A DNA stretch of 25,738 nt from Colimorpha sp045639845 (GCA_045639845.1 JAZUDW010000097.1:1-25738), one strand, 5' to 3'; shown: positions 1 to 7,720, counted from the first letter of the stretch. Numbers and translations are program-made. The notes: generated from the letters alone by a model not told the origin.

Positions 1-141
1 CTTGTCTTCCTAAGACCGCTTGGCCTCCGACTTCCTCTATGTGTGCCAAGGCCGTTGCACCCGCATCGTGAAACAGTGACACCCCACACCATTCAAGAAA
101 CATTTCACCCTTTTCAATAACCAATTCAAGTAATCACAACC

Positions 142-1884
142 ATGAACACTACCATAGACCCCAATGCCCTTGCCAATGCTCAGGCATGGCTCGACGGCGC
201 CTACGACCAAGAGACCAAACAAGCCATACGCGACATGATGGACCACAACCCCGAAGAGCTCAACGAGAGTTTCTACAAAAACCTCGAGTTCGGCACGGGC
301 GGCCTTCGCGGCATTATGGGCATAGGCACCAACCGCATGAACAAATACACGGTGGCTATGGCCACCCAAGGCTTGGCCAACTATGTGAAGAAGAGCTTCC
401 CCAATGTAGCCACCCCCAAGGCAGCCATCTCGCACGACAGCCGCAACCACAGCCGCGAGTTTGCCGAGATCACTGCCAATGTGCTTGCCGCCAACGGTTT
501 CCACGTATATCTCTTTGAGGACCTCCGTCCCACCCCCGAGCTCTCCTTTGCCGTGCGCCACTTCGGCTGCCAGACCGGCGTGATGCTCACCGCCAGCCAC
601 AACCCCAAGGAATACAACGGCTACAAAGCCTATTGGGACGATGGCTGCCAGCTCACCGCTCCCCACGACACCAATGTGATAGACGAGGTGCTGAAGATAC
701 AGCAACTCAGCGACGTGAAGATGCACGGCGGCGAAGAGAACATCGAGATTATCGGTGCCGATGTTGACGAAGCCTTCCTTTCCCGCGTAGAGCAAAACAG
801 CCTACACCCCGAACTCATCAAGAAGCATCACGACATCAAGATCGTATATACCCCCCTCCATGGCACTGGCATCACCATGATACCCAAGATGCTGGAACGC
901 TTGGGCTTCACCAATGTCAACATAGTGAAAGAGCAAGCCACCCCCGACGGTAACTTCCCCACCACCCCATCGCCCAACCCCGAAGAGAAAGCAGCCATGA
1001 AGATGGCCGTAGAGATGGGTCAGCGCATCGATGCCGACATCGTGTTCGCTTCCGACCCCGACGCCGACCGCGTGGGCATGGCACTGAAACGACCCGACGG
1101 CGAATGGATGCTCCTCAACGGCAACCAGGTGCTCTCCGTGATTATCTACTACCTTATGAAACAGTGGAAAGAGACGGGCAAACTGACGGGCAAAGAGTAT
1201 ATCGTATCCACCATCGTCACCAGCGAGCTACCCGTAGAGATAGCCAAGAGCTGCGGCGTTGAAGCCTACAAGGTGCTCACGGGCTTCAAGTTTATCGGTG
1301 CCAAGATCCGCGAACTCGAAGGCAAGAAGACCTTCATAGGCGGCGGCGAAGAGAGCTACGGCTATATGGTGGGCGACTTCGTACGCGACAAAGACGCCGT
1401 AGGTGCCTGCTCCATGATTGCCGAGATAGCCGCCTGGGCTGTAGATCAGGGCAAGACCTTCTTCGACGTATTGGTAGATATCTATAAGGAATACGGATTC
1501 TACAAAGAAGGCCTCCTCTCTGTGGTACGCAAAGGCAAGAGCGGTGCCGAAGAGATCCAGGAGATGATGCGCAACTACCGCCAGAATCCTCCTGCCGAGA
1601 TCAATGGCAGCAAGGTGATCCGCATCAACGACTACCAGCTCAAAGAGAGCACCGACATGCTCACCGGCAAGAAAGAAGCCCTCGACCTCCCCAAGAGCAA
1701 CGTGCTGCAATTCTTCACCGAAGACGGCAACAAAGTCACCGTTCGTCCCAGTGGTACCGAACCTAAGATCAAGTTCTACTTCGGCGTGAAAGGCCAGCTC
1801 AACGATGCTGCCGACTTCGACCAAGTCAACGCCGCCCTCGACCAAAAGATCGAAGATATCAAACAATCAATGCATCTGATATAG
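142..1884 (+). CDS. phosphoglucomutase/phosphomannomutase family phospho-sugar mutase
   Basis: This cytosolic enzyme interconverts hexose 1- and 6-phosphates and so links glycolysis to glycan precursor synthesis. All four alpha-D-phosphohexomutase landmarks are visible. The active loop TASHNPKEYNGYK carries the phospho-accepting Ser at about residue 152. The metal loop SDPDADRVG is at 304-312, the sugar-binding loop GGGEESYGY at 400-408, and the phosphate-binding loop RPSGTEPK at 535-542. At 580 residues it has the length of the long PGM2-like bacterial subfamily. Glucose versus mannose preference cannot be read from the sequence. The start is the first ATG, just before an N-terminus that runs straight into the family's GTGGLRG region. 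There is no Shine-Dalgarno, as is usual in Bacteroidetes. It appears to be monocistronic, since a strong terminator follows at 1922-1963. Family assignment is very secure. Confidence 0.95.
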   Translation: MNTTIDPNALANAQAWLDGAYDQETKQAIRDMMDHNPEELNESFYKNLEFGTGGLRGIMGIGTNRMNKYTVAMATQGLANYVKKSFPNVATPKAAISHDSRNHSREFAEITANVLAANGFHVYLFEDLRPTPELSFAVRHFGCQTGVMLTASHNPKEYNGYKAYWDDGCQLTAPHDTNVIDEVLKIQQLSDVKMHGGEENIEIIGADVDEAFLSRVEQNSLHPELIKKHHDIKIVYTPLHGTGITMIPKMLERLGFTNVNIVKEQATPDGNFPTTPSPNPEEKAAMKMAVEMGQRIDADIVFASDPDADRVGMALKRPDGEWMLLNGNQVLSVIIYYLMKQWKETGKLTGKEYIVSTIVTSELPVEIAKSCGVEAYKVLTGFKFIGAKIRELEGKKTFIGGGEESYGYMVGDFVRDKDAVGACSMIAEIAAWAVDQGKTFFDVLVDIYKEYGFYKEGLLSVVRKGKSGAEEIQEMMRNYRQNPPAEINGSKVIRINDYQLKESTDMLTGKKEALDLPKSNVLQFFTEDGNKVTVRPSGTEPKIKFYFGVKGQLNDAADFDQVNAALDQKIEDIKQSMHLI

Positions 1885-1921
1885 TCATATCAACACTCTC
1901 CCGCTGATGGGAGCCATAAGT

Positions 1922-1963
1922 GAGCCACGGCAAGTACTTCGATTTTGCCGTGGCTCTTTTTTT
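1922..1963 (+). terminator. Rho-independent terminator of the phospho-sugar mutase gene
   Basis: A perfect 12-bp stem (GAGCCACGGCAA at 1922-1933 pairing with 1945-1956) with an 11-nt loop is followed directly by seven T (1957-1963). It lies 37 nt past the mutase stop. Confidence 0.93.
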
Positions 1964-2135
1964 GCACACTCTTTCCCGCCAACATCAACCCGTAAACCAT
2001 ATCACACTATCTCACAACACACTCAATACATACAAGTGCATGGGGAAGACACTATCTATCACAAAATCGCCTCCCTGTCTGCACAACCATCAGTTACACA
2101 CAAATACTTAGCAATCATATAGATAAAATAAACAT

Positions 2136-2486
2136 TAAAATACAGATAAAAAAAACATTAAAAAAAATATCTATGGCTATTTTGAGACAGCCAACGCTAT
2201 TGCAACATTTTTCGATGCCATCACGGTTTATCGCGGTGGTTCGCGCCAACAGCAATACTTCGCCACTGTTGGTACCGCCTCCAACGGAAAAGCCCGCGTC
2301 GTAGAGATCGTTAAGTCGCTCCCCTTGTGGCGGTACACCATCGGTGAATCGTCCAATACGTCTGAGACCATAACCAACATATGCTGCACAGACCAATATG
2401 TAGTAACCGCCGGAACCATCTACAACTATAATACTCCCGAAATCCAGACGCCTGCATGGGTAATTCGAACTATTGCTGTCCGGTAA
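2136..2486 (+). pseudogene. start-less protein fragment, probable gene remnant
   Basis: One frame stays open here from just after a TAA at about 2133 to the TAA at 2484-2486, about 116 codons, but has no ATG. The readable part (from about 2165) looks like real protein: it includes YGYFETANAIATFFDAI, VYRGGSRQQYFATVG and a beta-rich stretch ending TPAWVIRTIAVR. Codons favour C in third position, like neighbouring genes. A terminator follows 24 nt after the stop, as expected for a true gene end. The upstream 170 nt are A/T-rich and non-coding in appearance. I infer the 3' remnant of a larger, probably exported beta-rich protein. An unusual start codon cannot be excluded. I do not recognise the family. 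Confidence 0.45.
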
Positions 2487-2510
2487 GATTCTTATGAATT
2501 GATAAATTTA

Positions 2511-2543
2511 GGGCTGGTACTCACATGAAGTATCAGCCCTTTT
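2511..2543 (+). terminator. probable Rho-independent terminator after the gene remnant
   Basis: An 11-bp stem (2511-2521 with 2529-2539, one G-T pair) with a 7-nt loop is followed by TTTT. It separates the remnant from the tryptophanase promoter. Confidence 0.75.
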
Positions 2544-2565
2544 GGTTATCTTTGCTTTTTTTTTC

Positions 2566-2594
2566 TTGCATATTATAAAAGTTTTGTATTTTTG
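2566..2594 (+). promoter_or_regulatory. Bacteroidetes-type promoter of the tryptophanase operon
   Basis: The -7 element TATTTTTG (2587-2594) matches TAnnTTTG exactly and is followed by C. A TTGC (2566-2569) sits at about the right distance for the -33 element. Transcription would start near 2600, leaving a leader of about 230 nt before tnaA. Confidence 0.72.
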
Positions 2595-2606
2595 CAGAGC
2601 ATAAAT

Positions 2607-2687
2607 ATGAGACATAGCAGCTCAAATATCAGTGTCAACAATCTCTATTTGAATATAAAAAAGAGAGATGTGCTCCCCGAGCGATAG
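2607..2687 (+). CDS. candidate leader peptide of the tryptophanase gene (TnaC-like)
   Basis: A 26-codon ORF starts only a few nucleotides after the predicted transcription start and ends with TAG at 2685-2687. Its C-terminal half contains an aromatic/hydrophobic-N-I cluster (NLYLNIKK) and ends LPER-stop. In E. coli, TnaC has a WFNID cluster and ends RP-stop; the resemblance is loose and there is no Trp here. The stop lies in the loop of a small hairpin (about 2673-2693). Immediately after it comes a C-rich, G-free stretch, as expected of a Rho loading site. By analogy it would stall ribosomes in response to tryptophan and let tnaA be read through. That is inference. A second mini-ORF (2755-2793, 12 codons) follows in the same leader and may be chance. 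Confidence 0.4.
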   Translation: MRHSSSNISVNNLYLNIKKRDVLPER

Positions 2688-2693
2688 TTCGGA

Positions 2694-2747
2694 GAGGCTG
2701 CTTATTTACCTTTCCTCTACACCCAACACCTACGCGTGGACAGCCTC
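2694..2747 (+). promoter_or_regulatory. C-rich leader segment with flanking stem: candidate Rho utilisation site
   Basis: The 33 nt at 2701-2733 contain 14 C and no G. They are enclosed by a 7-bp inverted repeat (GAGGCTG 2694-2700, CAGCCTC 2741-2747). It directly follows the leader ORF stop, the arrangement known for Rho-dependent attenuation of E. coli tna. Function here is inferred. Confidence 0.38.
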
Positions 2748-2829
2748 CATACCTATGAGCATTGGTCCTCGCATAGTCGTGCCAATCAATTAAAGTAATA
2801 TATATTAATAACCTAAAACTTTTTGTAAT

Positions 2830-4206
2830 ATGGAATTACCCTTTGCAGAAGCGTGGAAAATCAAGATGGTAGAACCTCTTAAGAAATCCACCCGCGAACA
2901 GCGCGAAAAATGGCTCGAAGAAGCACACAACAACATCTTCATGCTCAAGAGCGACTATGTTTACATTGACCTCCTCACCGACTCTGGTACTGGTGCTATG
3001 AGCGACCGCCAGTGGGGTGCTATGATGATGGGCGACGAAGCTTACGGCGGAGCTCGCTCTTTCTACAACTTCAAAAACACCGTTACCGAGATCACTGGTT
3101 TCCCCTATGTAATCCCTACCCACCAAGGCCGTGCTGCTGAAAACGTACTCTTCAGCGCTATCATCAAACCAGGCATGGTTGTTCCTGGCAACGCACACTT
3201 CGACACCACCAAAGGTCATATCGAGTTCCGTAAAGCTACAGCTATCGACGTTACCATCCCCGAGGCCAAGGACACCCAGCTCGAAGTTCCCTTCAAGGGC
3301 AATGTATCGCTCGAACTCCTTGAGAAAGTGCTGAAAGAGAACCCCGGCAACGTGCCCGTGATGATCCTCACCGTTACCAACAACACCGTTGGCGGCCAGC
3401 CCGTATCGATGAAGAACATCCGCGAAACCTGCGAACTCTGCCACAAATACGGTGTTCCCGTAAACATCGACTCTGCTCGTTTCATCGAGAACGCTTACTT
3501 CATCAAGACCCGCGAAGAAGGCTATGCCAACAAGACTATTGCCGAGATCTGTGCCGAGATGTTCAGCTATGCCGACAGCATGACCATGTCTGCCAAGAAA
3601 GACGGTCTTGTAAACATGGGTGGTTTCATCGCTACTCGCAAAGAAGAATGGTACAAAGCATCTCAGGCATTCGCAATCCCCTTCGAAGGCTTCCTCACCT
3701 ATGGTGGTATGAACGGCCGCGATATGGATGCTCTCGCTGTAGGTCTTCGCGAGAACCTCGAGTTCGACATGGTAGAGACCCGCGTTAAGCAGGTAGAATA
3801 CCTCGCTAAGAAACTCGACGAATACGGCATTCCCTACCAGCGCCCTGCCGGTGGTCACGCTATCTTCGTTGATGCCGACAAGATCCTCACCAACGTACCC
3901 AAAGAGGAATTCCCCGCACAGACCCTCACCTGCGAACTCTACCTGGAGAGCGGTGTACGTGCTTGCGAAATCGGCTACGTTCTCGCCGACCGCGACCCCG
4001 TGACCCGCGAAAACCGCTTCGGTGGTCTCGACTTCGTACGTCTCTGTATTCCTCGTCGTGTTTATACCAACAACCACATGGACGTTATCGCTGCTTCGCT
4101 CAAGAACGTGTACGATCGTCGCGAAACCATCACACGCGGTCTCGAGATCACTTGGGAAGCTGAGCTTATGCGTCACTTCACCTGCCAGTTCCGTCGCTTG
4201 AAATAA
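2830..4206 (+). CDS. tnaA: tryptophanase (tryptophan indole-lyase)
   Basis: This cytosolic PLP enzyme splits L-tryptophan into indole, pyruvate and ammonia. Its 458 residues match the beta-eliminating lyase family. The schiff-base lysine is in SAKKD (about Lys257). IDLLTDSGTGAMS, PTHQGRGAE-like PTHQGRAAE and FPAQTL are further family blocks. The close relative tyrosine phenol-lyase is ruled out by three positions: Asp125 in HFDTTKGH, Ile381 in ACEIG where phenol-lyase has Arg, and His449 in RHFT where phenol-lyase has Phe. All three match tryptophanase. The gene has its own promoter, a structured leader with a candidate TnaC-like peptide, and a strong terminator, so it is likely tryptophan-regulated. 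No tryptophan permease gene follows, unlike E. coli tnaAB. Confidence 0.95.
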   Translation: MELPFAEAWKIKMVEPLKKSTREQREKWLEEAHNNIFMLKSDYVYIDLLTDSGTGAMSDRQWGAMMMGDEAYGGARSFYNFKNTVTEITGFPYVIPTHQGRAAENVLFSAIIKPGMVVPGNAHFDTTKGHIEFRKATAIDVTIPEAKDTQLEVPFKGNVSLELLEKVLKENPGNVPVMILTVTNNTVGGQPVSMKNIRETCELCHKYGVPVNIDSARFIENAYFIKTREEGYANKTIAEICAEMFSYADSMTMSAKKDGLVNMGGFIATRKEEWYKASQAFAIPFEGFLTYGGMNGRDMDALAVGLRENLEFDMVETRVKQVEYLAKKLDEYGIPYQRPAGGHAIFVDADKILTNVPKEEFPAQTLTCELYLESGVRACEIGYVLADRDPVTRENRFGGLDFVRLCIPRRVYTNNHMDVIAASLKNVYDRRETITRGLEITWEAELMRHFTCQFRRLK

Positions 4207-4255
4207 TATCGATTATACATAATCGACGTTGTGTCGCCTGCGACACGGCAACAAC

Positions 4256-4290
4256 AAAGGAGGCTCTTTCCACAAAGAGCCTCCTTTCTT
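4256..4290 (+). terminator. tnaA: strong Rho-independent terminator of tnaA
   Basis: A perfect 14-bp stem (4256-4269 with 4274-4287) has a 4-nt loop and a T-rich tail. A smaller perfect 6-bp hairpin (GTGTCG 4231-4236, CGACAC 4241-4246) precedes it. Confidence 0.93.
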
Positions 4291-4304
4291 TATTTTCTAC
4301 TACG

Positions 4305-4380
4305 CTATCTGCAACAGATACACCTGCCTATGCCTGTCAAGAAGCCTAGGTGTGCCATACGAAGGCAGTGCTGCAGATAG
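4305..4380. repeat. nested inverted repeats between convergent genes
   Basis: CTATCTGCA (4305-4313) is repeated inverted as TGCAGATAG (4372-4380). Inside it, ACACCT/AGGTGT (4320-4325, 4348-4353) and CTGCC/GGCAG also pair. It fills the gap between the tnaA terminator and the end of the minus-strand membrane protein gene. There is no T-run on either strand. It may be a processed RNA structure or a small mobile-element relic. Confidence 0.4.
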
Positions 4381-4415
4381 AAAGAAGTGGCAATGAGGCA
4401 GCGAAGCCTTACCTG

Positions 4416-4820
4416 CTACCGATACTCGCCCCTCAGCAGGCGCACCAGCGACACCGCCCCCGCACCACACAACGCCGTGCCGAGTCCCGTGTAGAAAAAA
4501 GCGAAAAACGACTCGGGCAAAGATGTAAACTTGCGAAGGAATATTCCCAAACCCATCATAAAGGCTATCACCAAGTAGCCTCTGAGGGTAAGGAACTTAT
4601 AGAGCGGTGCTTTGAGGCTCGGTATAGCCTGAATACGCTTGGCATTCTTATGTATCACACGTATGAACATAGTGCCGAAGGCTGCCAGCACAACAAACGA
4701 CCACAGCCATACCCTACCACCCACATTCACCGCAGCTGCTACGCCGATATTGTCAATATTGGCACCAGCAACCATCCATAGCAGACCATTTGTCACAATC
4801 AACCAGTGTTTTTTTACCAT
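4416..4820 (-). CDS. small integral membrane protein of unknown function
   Basis: The 134-residue product has about four hydrophobic segments. The first (about 5-30, MVKKHWLIV...GLLWMVAGANI) starts right after a lysine pair. The others lie near 37-55, 77-98 and 104-125. Arg/Lys sit in the loops (RVIHKNAKRIQ, KAPLYKFLTLRG) and at the C-terminus (RLLRGEYR). The AGxNxxxIGxxA pattern in the first segment resembles small conserved membrane proteins of Bacteroidales that have no assigned role. It stands alone: its neighbour upstream is a truncated gene, and it converges with tnaA. No signal for substrate or partner is visible, so I assign no function. Confidence 0.72.
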   Translation of the reverse strand: MVKKHWLIVTNGLLWMVAGANIDNIGVAAAVNVGGRVWLWSFVVLAAFGTMFIRVIHKNAKRIQAIPSLKAPLYKFLTLRGYLVIAFMMGLGIFLRKFTSLPESFFAFFYTGLGTALCGAGAVSLVRLLRGEYR

Positions 4821-4899
4821 AATTACTTCAATTAGTTTTTAAAGGGTTTTATATTATTTTTCCATTCAACCGAAACTCCAAAGCTACAATGGTACAATC

Positions 4900-5100
4900 T
4901 TATCCGAAAATCTCGCGTAGCTCCTTGTTCGACAATTTTCCGATCCAGTTTTTACTCGCACTTACGGTGAGTACAATCTCCTTAACCATGCCCTTTCGTG
5001 CATACGATGCCCCACGGGGAAGGCTATTGCTGTAATCCATATGATTCAAAGCGCCGAGTCCTTGCTCGCCCCACCATGTATTTCCGTACTTTATTGCCAT
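4900..5100 (-). pseudogene. truncated SWIM zinc-finger protein, N-terminal fragment
   Basis: The first ~40 residues (starting MAIKYGNTWWGEQGLGAL, then NHMDYSNSLPRGASYARKG) match the very characteristic start of Bacteroidales SWIM zinc-finger family proteins, which are normally several hundred residues long. Here the frame ends after 66 codons. The CxC...CxH SWIM motif and everything downstream are missing. After the stop comes only ~80 nt of A/T-rich sequence and then the next gene. The last 25 residues (ASKNWIGKLSNKELREIFG) do not look like the family, which suggests a deletion joint or frameshift near residue 42. I infer a decayed remnant. A small stand-alone protein cannot be strictly excluded. 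Confidence 0.68.
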
Positions 5101-5164
5101 AGATAATACAGTCTATAGGAAACCTGCCTTCTGACACAATAATTATTTATTACCACTCACACCC

Positions 5165-5797
5165 TCACTCTTCGATCTTTCTCATCACATACACCTTGGT
5201 GTTTCCACGACCTTCGGAGGTGATACCCGTGGGCTGGATGCAGAAGTCGCGCAGCTCGTTGGCAGCAGTGGAATGAGGTAGCAGCGTCATCTCGGCATAG
5301 TCCTTCACACGCATGAAATGATGTTCGGCCAGGAAATCCAACGCCATCTGCACACGTTGCTCACGCGTATAGGGCGAGCGGTTGTTGGCAGATTCGTAGC
5401 CTTTGCGAAGCTTGCAATGGAGACCAATGTCCCTCACCATCTGCTTGTCGGGGCGGAAGTTGACACCACGCACACCGATACGCTTGGCATTAACCCGCTT
5501 GCCATTGCCATCGAAATCCTCGGTCTCCTCATCGTCCATCACACCTATAGAGAGACTGAAGGTGCCCAGATCGTCGATCGTAATGGTGTGACCCTCGGCC
5601 AACCAGCGTTTCATCTCGTCAACCATACGGCACATCACCTTCGACACATCGCCCCTGCTCAATCCCGAGCCAGGGTAACAGATCTTGTTTATAAAGTCTT
5701 CCGAGTGAAGGTTGCTGTAGGTACGGACCTTATAGTAAGCCTTCTTTTCCCCATTGCCGTTCATATCCGGCATTTCTCTTTTGATGTATTCTGCCAT
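5165..5797 (-). CDS. HU-like DNA-binding protein with C-terminal winged-helix-like extension
   Basis: This 210-residue protein belongs to the Bacteroidetes histone-like HU-HIG group, nucleoid proteins longer than classical HU (about 90 residues). Residues 20-130 show the HU pattern. A helical start (SNLHSEDFINKIC...SRGDVSKVMCRMVDEMKRWLAEG) is followed by the strand motif TITIDDLGTFSLSIG at 71-85. A charged DNA-arm region with Arg/Lys (NAKRIGVRGVNFRPDK) ends near 118. Residues 140-208 form an extra domain (TREQRVQMALDFLAEHHFMRVKDYAEM...STAANELRDF) that looks like a small helix-turn-helix. It probably binds DNA as a dimer. It is transcribed alone. Two tandem-repeat clusters occupy its upstream region and are candidate self-regulatory sites, which is untested. 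Confidence 0.85.
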   Translation of the reverse strand: MAEYIKREMPDMNGNGEKKAYYKVRTYSNLHSEDFINKICYPGSGLSRGDVSKVMCRMVDEMKRWLAEGHTITIDDLGTFSLSIGVMDDEETEDFDGNGKRVNAKRIGVRGVNFRPDKQMVRDIGLHCKLRKGYESANNRSPYTREQRVQMALDFLAEHHFMRVKDYAEMTLLPHSTAANELRDFCIQPTGITSEGRGNTKVYVMRKIEE

Positions 5798-5832
5798 AAC
5801 GTATGGTTTTATGATTTGATTCTGTATGTATG

Positions 5833-5898
5833 ATAACCTTCGCAGCCTTATGCTATAGCCTTCACAGCCTTATGTGATAGCCTTCGCAGCTATGCTGC
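5833..5898. repeat. three tandem 22-bp repeats upstream of the HU-like gene
   Basis: Units begin at 5833, 5855 and 5877 with consensus ATAGCCTTCGCAGCCTTATGYG. The first two are the closest; the third diverges at its 3' end. They lie 35-100 nt before the HU-like start codon. Confidence 0.8.
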
Positions 5899-5913
5899 TA
5901 CAGCCGTAATGCA

Positions 5914-5976
5914 GCTTGAAACGACGGTATCATGGCTTGAAATGATGATATCATGGCATGAAACGATGGTATCATG
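5914..5976. repeat. three tandem 21-bp repeats
   Basis: Units at 5914-5934, 5935-5955 and 5956-5976 share the pattern GCTTGAAACGATGGTATCATG with a few changes each. They start just 15 bp after the 22-bp cluster. The remaining intergenic sequence up to 6096 holds only a tight GGCACA/TGTGCC hairpin (6047-6060). Confidence 0.85.
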
Positions 5977-6096
5977 ACGCAATACCACACTTTTCTATTT
6001 CCAATATCCCGTATATCTACCGCGCCTTAGGCTCCTATAGGCAACGGGCACAAGTGTGCCATCGTGCTGATTCCATGATATTCACATCGACTCTCG

Positions 6097-6507
6097 CTAC
6101 TCATGGCAGCGGAGATCGAAATGGCGAAACAGCGGAGGCGTAGGTGCCAGGTCGTAGTAGTCCATCTCCAGGATATCCATCTTGAAATACTCCATCGACC
6201 TGTAGTCGTCGTAGAGACGGGAGAGCACATCGTTGTGTGCATAGATCCAGCGAGCCGTATGGTCGTCCACCTCGAAGCAGGCACGCCCCATGCAGCGCAC
6301 ATGGATGTCGCCTGCAAAAGCCAAGAGCTCCATGTTGGGGTTGGCCTGAAGCTGCCTATACACAGCCTTGTTTTTTGATGTGGCAAAAAAGAGAGTGGTA
6401 CCTTCCTGCTTCATGATGCGAAACACGCGCACCTTGGGTTTATTGTCCTCCACGGTGGCAAGAGCCGCGTCGGGATGCTGTTGAAGAAAACGGAGAGCGA
6501 TATCCAT
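6097..6507 (-). CDS. pyridoxamine 5'-phosphate oxidase-like flavin-binding split-barrel protein
   Basis: Starting at MDIALRFLQQHPDAALATVEDN gives 136 residues. An upstream ATG at 6552 exists but would overlap the serine dehydratase gene and add an unrelated leader. The pattern is that of the split-barrel FMN-binding fold: strand ALATVEDNKPKVRVFRIM, strand TLFFATSKNKAVYRQLQANPNMELLAF, then HVRCMGRACFEVDD. The SxxKAVYRQLQxNP segment is typical of small Bacteroides/Clostridium members annotated as pyridoxamine 5'-phosphate oxidase family, which usually act as flavin or heme-type reductases of unknown substrate. True PdxH activity is unlikely at this length. It lies 19 nt after the L-serine dehydratase stop on the same strand, so the two are probably co-transcribed. 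Confidence 0.85.
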   Translation of the reverse strand: MDIALRFLQQHPDAALATVEDNKPKVRVFRIMKQEGTTLFFATSKNKAVYRQLQANPNMELLAFAGDIHVRCMGRACFEVDDHTARWIYAHNDVLSRLYDDYRSMEYFKMDILEMDYYDLAPTPPLFRHFDLRCHE

Positions 6508-6526
6508 AGTCGGTAATAATAAGACG

Positions 6527-7720
6527 TTATTTTTTAAGCAAAGCCAGACCACCTTGCGACGTCTCCTTGTAGAGGCTGGGGAGGTCTTTGCCCGTAAGAT
6601 TCATGGTATGAACCACATGGTCGAAACTGACGAGGTGCTTGCCGTCGCTCATCATGGCATAGATATTGATGTCGAGGGCACGCAAGGCCGCAATGGCGTT
6701 GCGCTCAATGCAAGGTATCTGCACCAGGCCGCACAGAGGGTCGCAGGTGAGACCCAGATTGTGTTCCATAGCCATCTCGGCTGCATACTCTATCTGCTGA
6801 GGCGATCCGCCAAAGAGCTGGGTGGCAGCCACAGCAGCCATCACACAAGCACTGCCCACTTCGCCCTGGCACCCCACCTCGGCACCCGAGATAGAGGCAT
6901 TGGTCTTGATCACGTTGGCAAAAAGGCCAGCCGTAGCCATGGCACGGAGTATATTGGTCTCGGTAAAGTCGTGGTTTTGCTGCAGATGGTAGAGCACGGC
7001 AGGCAGCACACCCGAAGAGCCGCAGGTGGGTGCCGTGACGATAGTGCCGCCCGCCGCATTGCGTTCGGAGGTAGCTAAGGCATAGGCCGTGACTAAGGCT
7101 CGCGTCTGCAACGACGACTTATAGCTGGAGGCACGCACGTAATACTGACGTGCCTTGCGGCGCAGATGCAAGCCCCCAGGCAGCACACCCTCTTCGCGTA
7201 TGCCCTCCACGATGGTCTGCGACATAGTGTGCCACATATCGCGCAGATAGTCCCACAGCTGATCATCCTCGTGTTGCTCCACATATTCCCAGAAGGTAAG
7301 CCCCTCGTCTTCGATATAGGCCAAGATGTCGGTGATGTTGCTATGCTCGTAAATATGGTTCACCTCGGTGTGGGTATGCTCGTTGGCCAGCTCGCCGCCA
7401 CCCACGCTGTAGATAGTCCAGTTGTCGTAGGCACGGCCCTGCTCGTCGAGTGCCTCGAAGCGCATACCGTTGGTGTGGAAAGGCAGCACCACCTCAGGCT
7501 TCCATACGATCTCTACAGGCGTAGGTGCCACACCGCTGATGATAGCCTTGTCGGTGCCGTGGCCCTGGCCCGTGGCGGCCAGGCTGCCATGGAGCGTAAC
7601 GCGGAAGCTATGCGCTTCAGGATGACGCTGTTTGAAGTCGATGGCCGCATAGTTGGGCCCCATGGTGTGCGAACTGGAAGGGCCTGTACCCTTCTTGTAT
7701 ATTTTCTTTATTGATTCCAT
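6527..7720 (-). CDS. sdaA: L-serine ammonia-lyase (iron-sulfur L-serine dehydratase, single chain)
   Basis: This enzyme converts L-serine to pyruvate and ammonia with a [4Fe-4S] cluster that acts as Lewis acid. Residues 1-150 are the beta domain (KGTGPSSSHTMGP at 11-22, HGSLAATGQGHGTD at 44-57) and 165-397 the catalytic alpha domain. Cys284, Cys326 and Cys337 have the spacing C-x41-C-x10-C known for cluster ligands in this family (Cys343/385/396 of the Legionella enzyme). TAPTCGSSG is at 229-237. Length (397) fits the one-chain type. With tryptophanase nearby it suggests an organism that makes pyruvate from amino acids. It heads a two-gene unit with the split-barrel gene. A small stem with one bulge (GCCTCG.TG/CACGAGGC, 7732-7759) lies in its leader. 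Confidence 0.95.
   Translation of the reverse strand: MESIKKIYKKGTGPSSSHTMGPNYAAIDFKQRHPEAHSFRVTLHGSLAATGQGHGTDKAIISGVAPTPVEIVWKPEVVLPFHTNGMRFEALDEQGRAYDNWTIYSVGGGELANEHTHTEVNHIYEHSNITDILAYIEDEGLTFWEYVEQHEDDQLWDYLRDMWHTMSQTIVEGIREEGVLPGGLHLRRKARQYYVRASSYKSSLQTRALVTAYALATSERNAAGGTIVTAPTCGSSGVLPAVLYHLQQNHDFTETNILRAMATAGLFANVIKTNASISGAEVGCQGEVGSACVMAAVAATQLFGGSPQQIEYAAEMAMEHNLGLTCDPLCGLVQIPCIERNAIAALRALDINIYAMMSDGKHLVSFDHVVHTMNLTGKDLPSLYKETSQGGLALLKK

Noticed and set aside
1..80. 3' end of a gene upstream of the mutase
   Set aside because: One frame reads DRLASDFLYVCQGRCTRIVKQ to a TGA at 80, which looks protein-like, but a TAA at 11-13 interrupts it. Too little is visible to call a gene.
2836..4176. 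446-codon open frame on the minus strand opposite tryptophanase
   Set aside because: The plus strand is a complete tryptophanase. The antisense frame stays open because of codon bias and its translation has no family features.
2830..4206. Tyrosine phenol-lyase
   Set aside because: Asp125, Ile381 and His449 match tryptophanase; phenol-lyase needs Arg and Phe at the last two positions.
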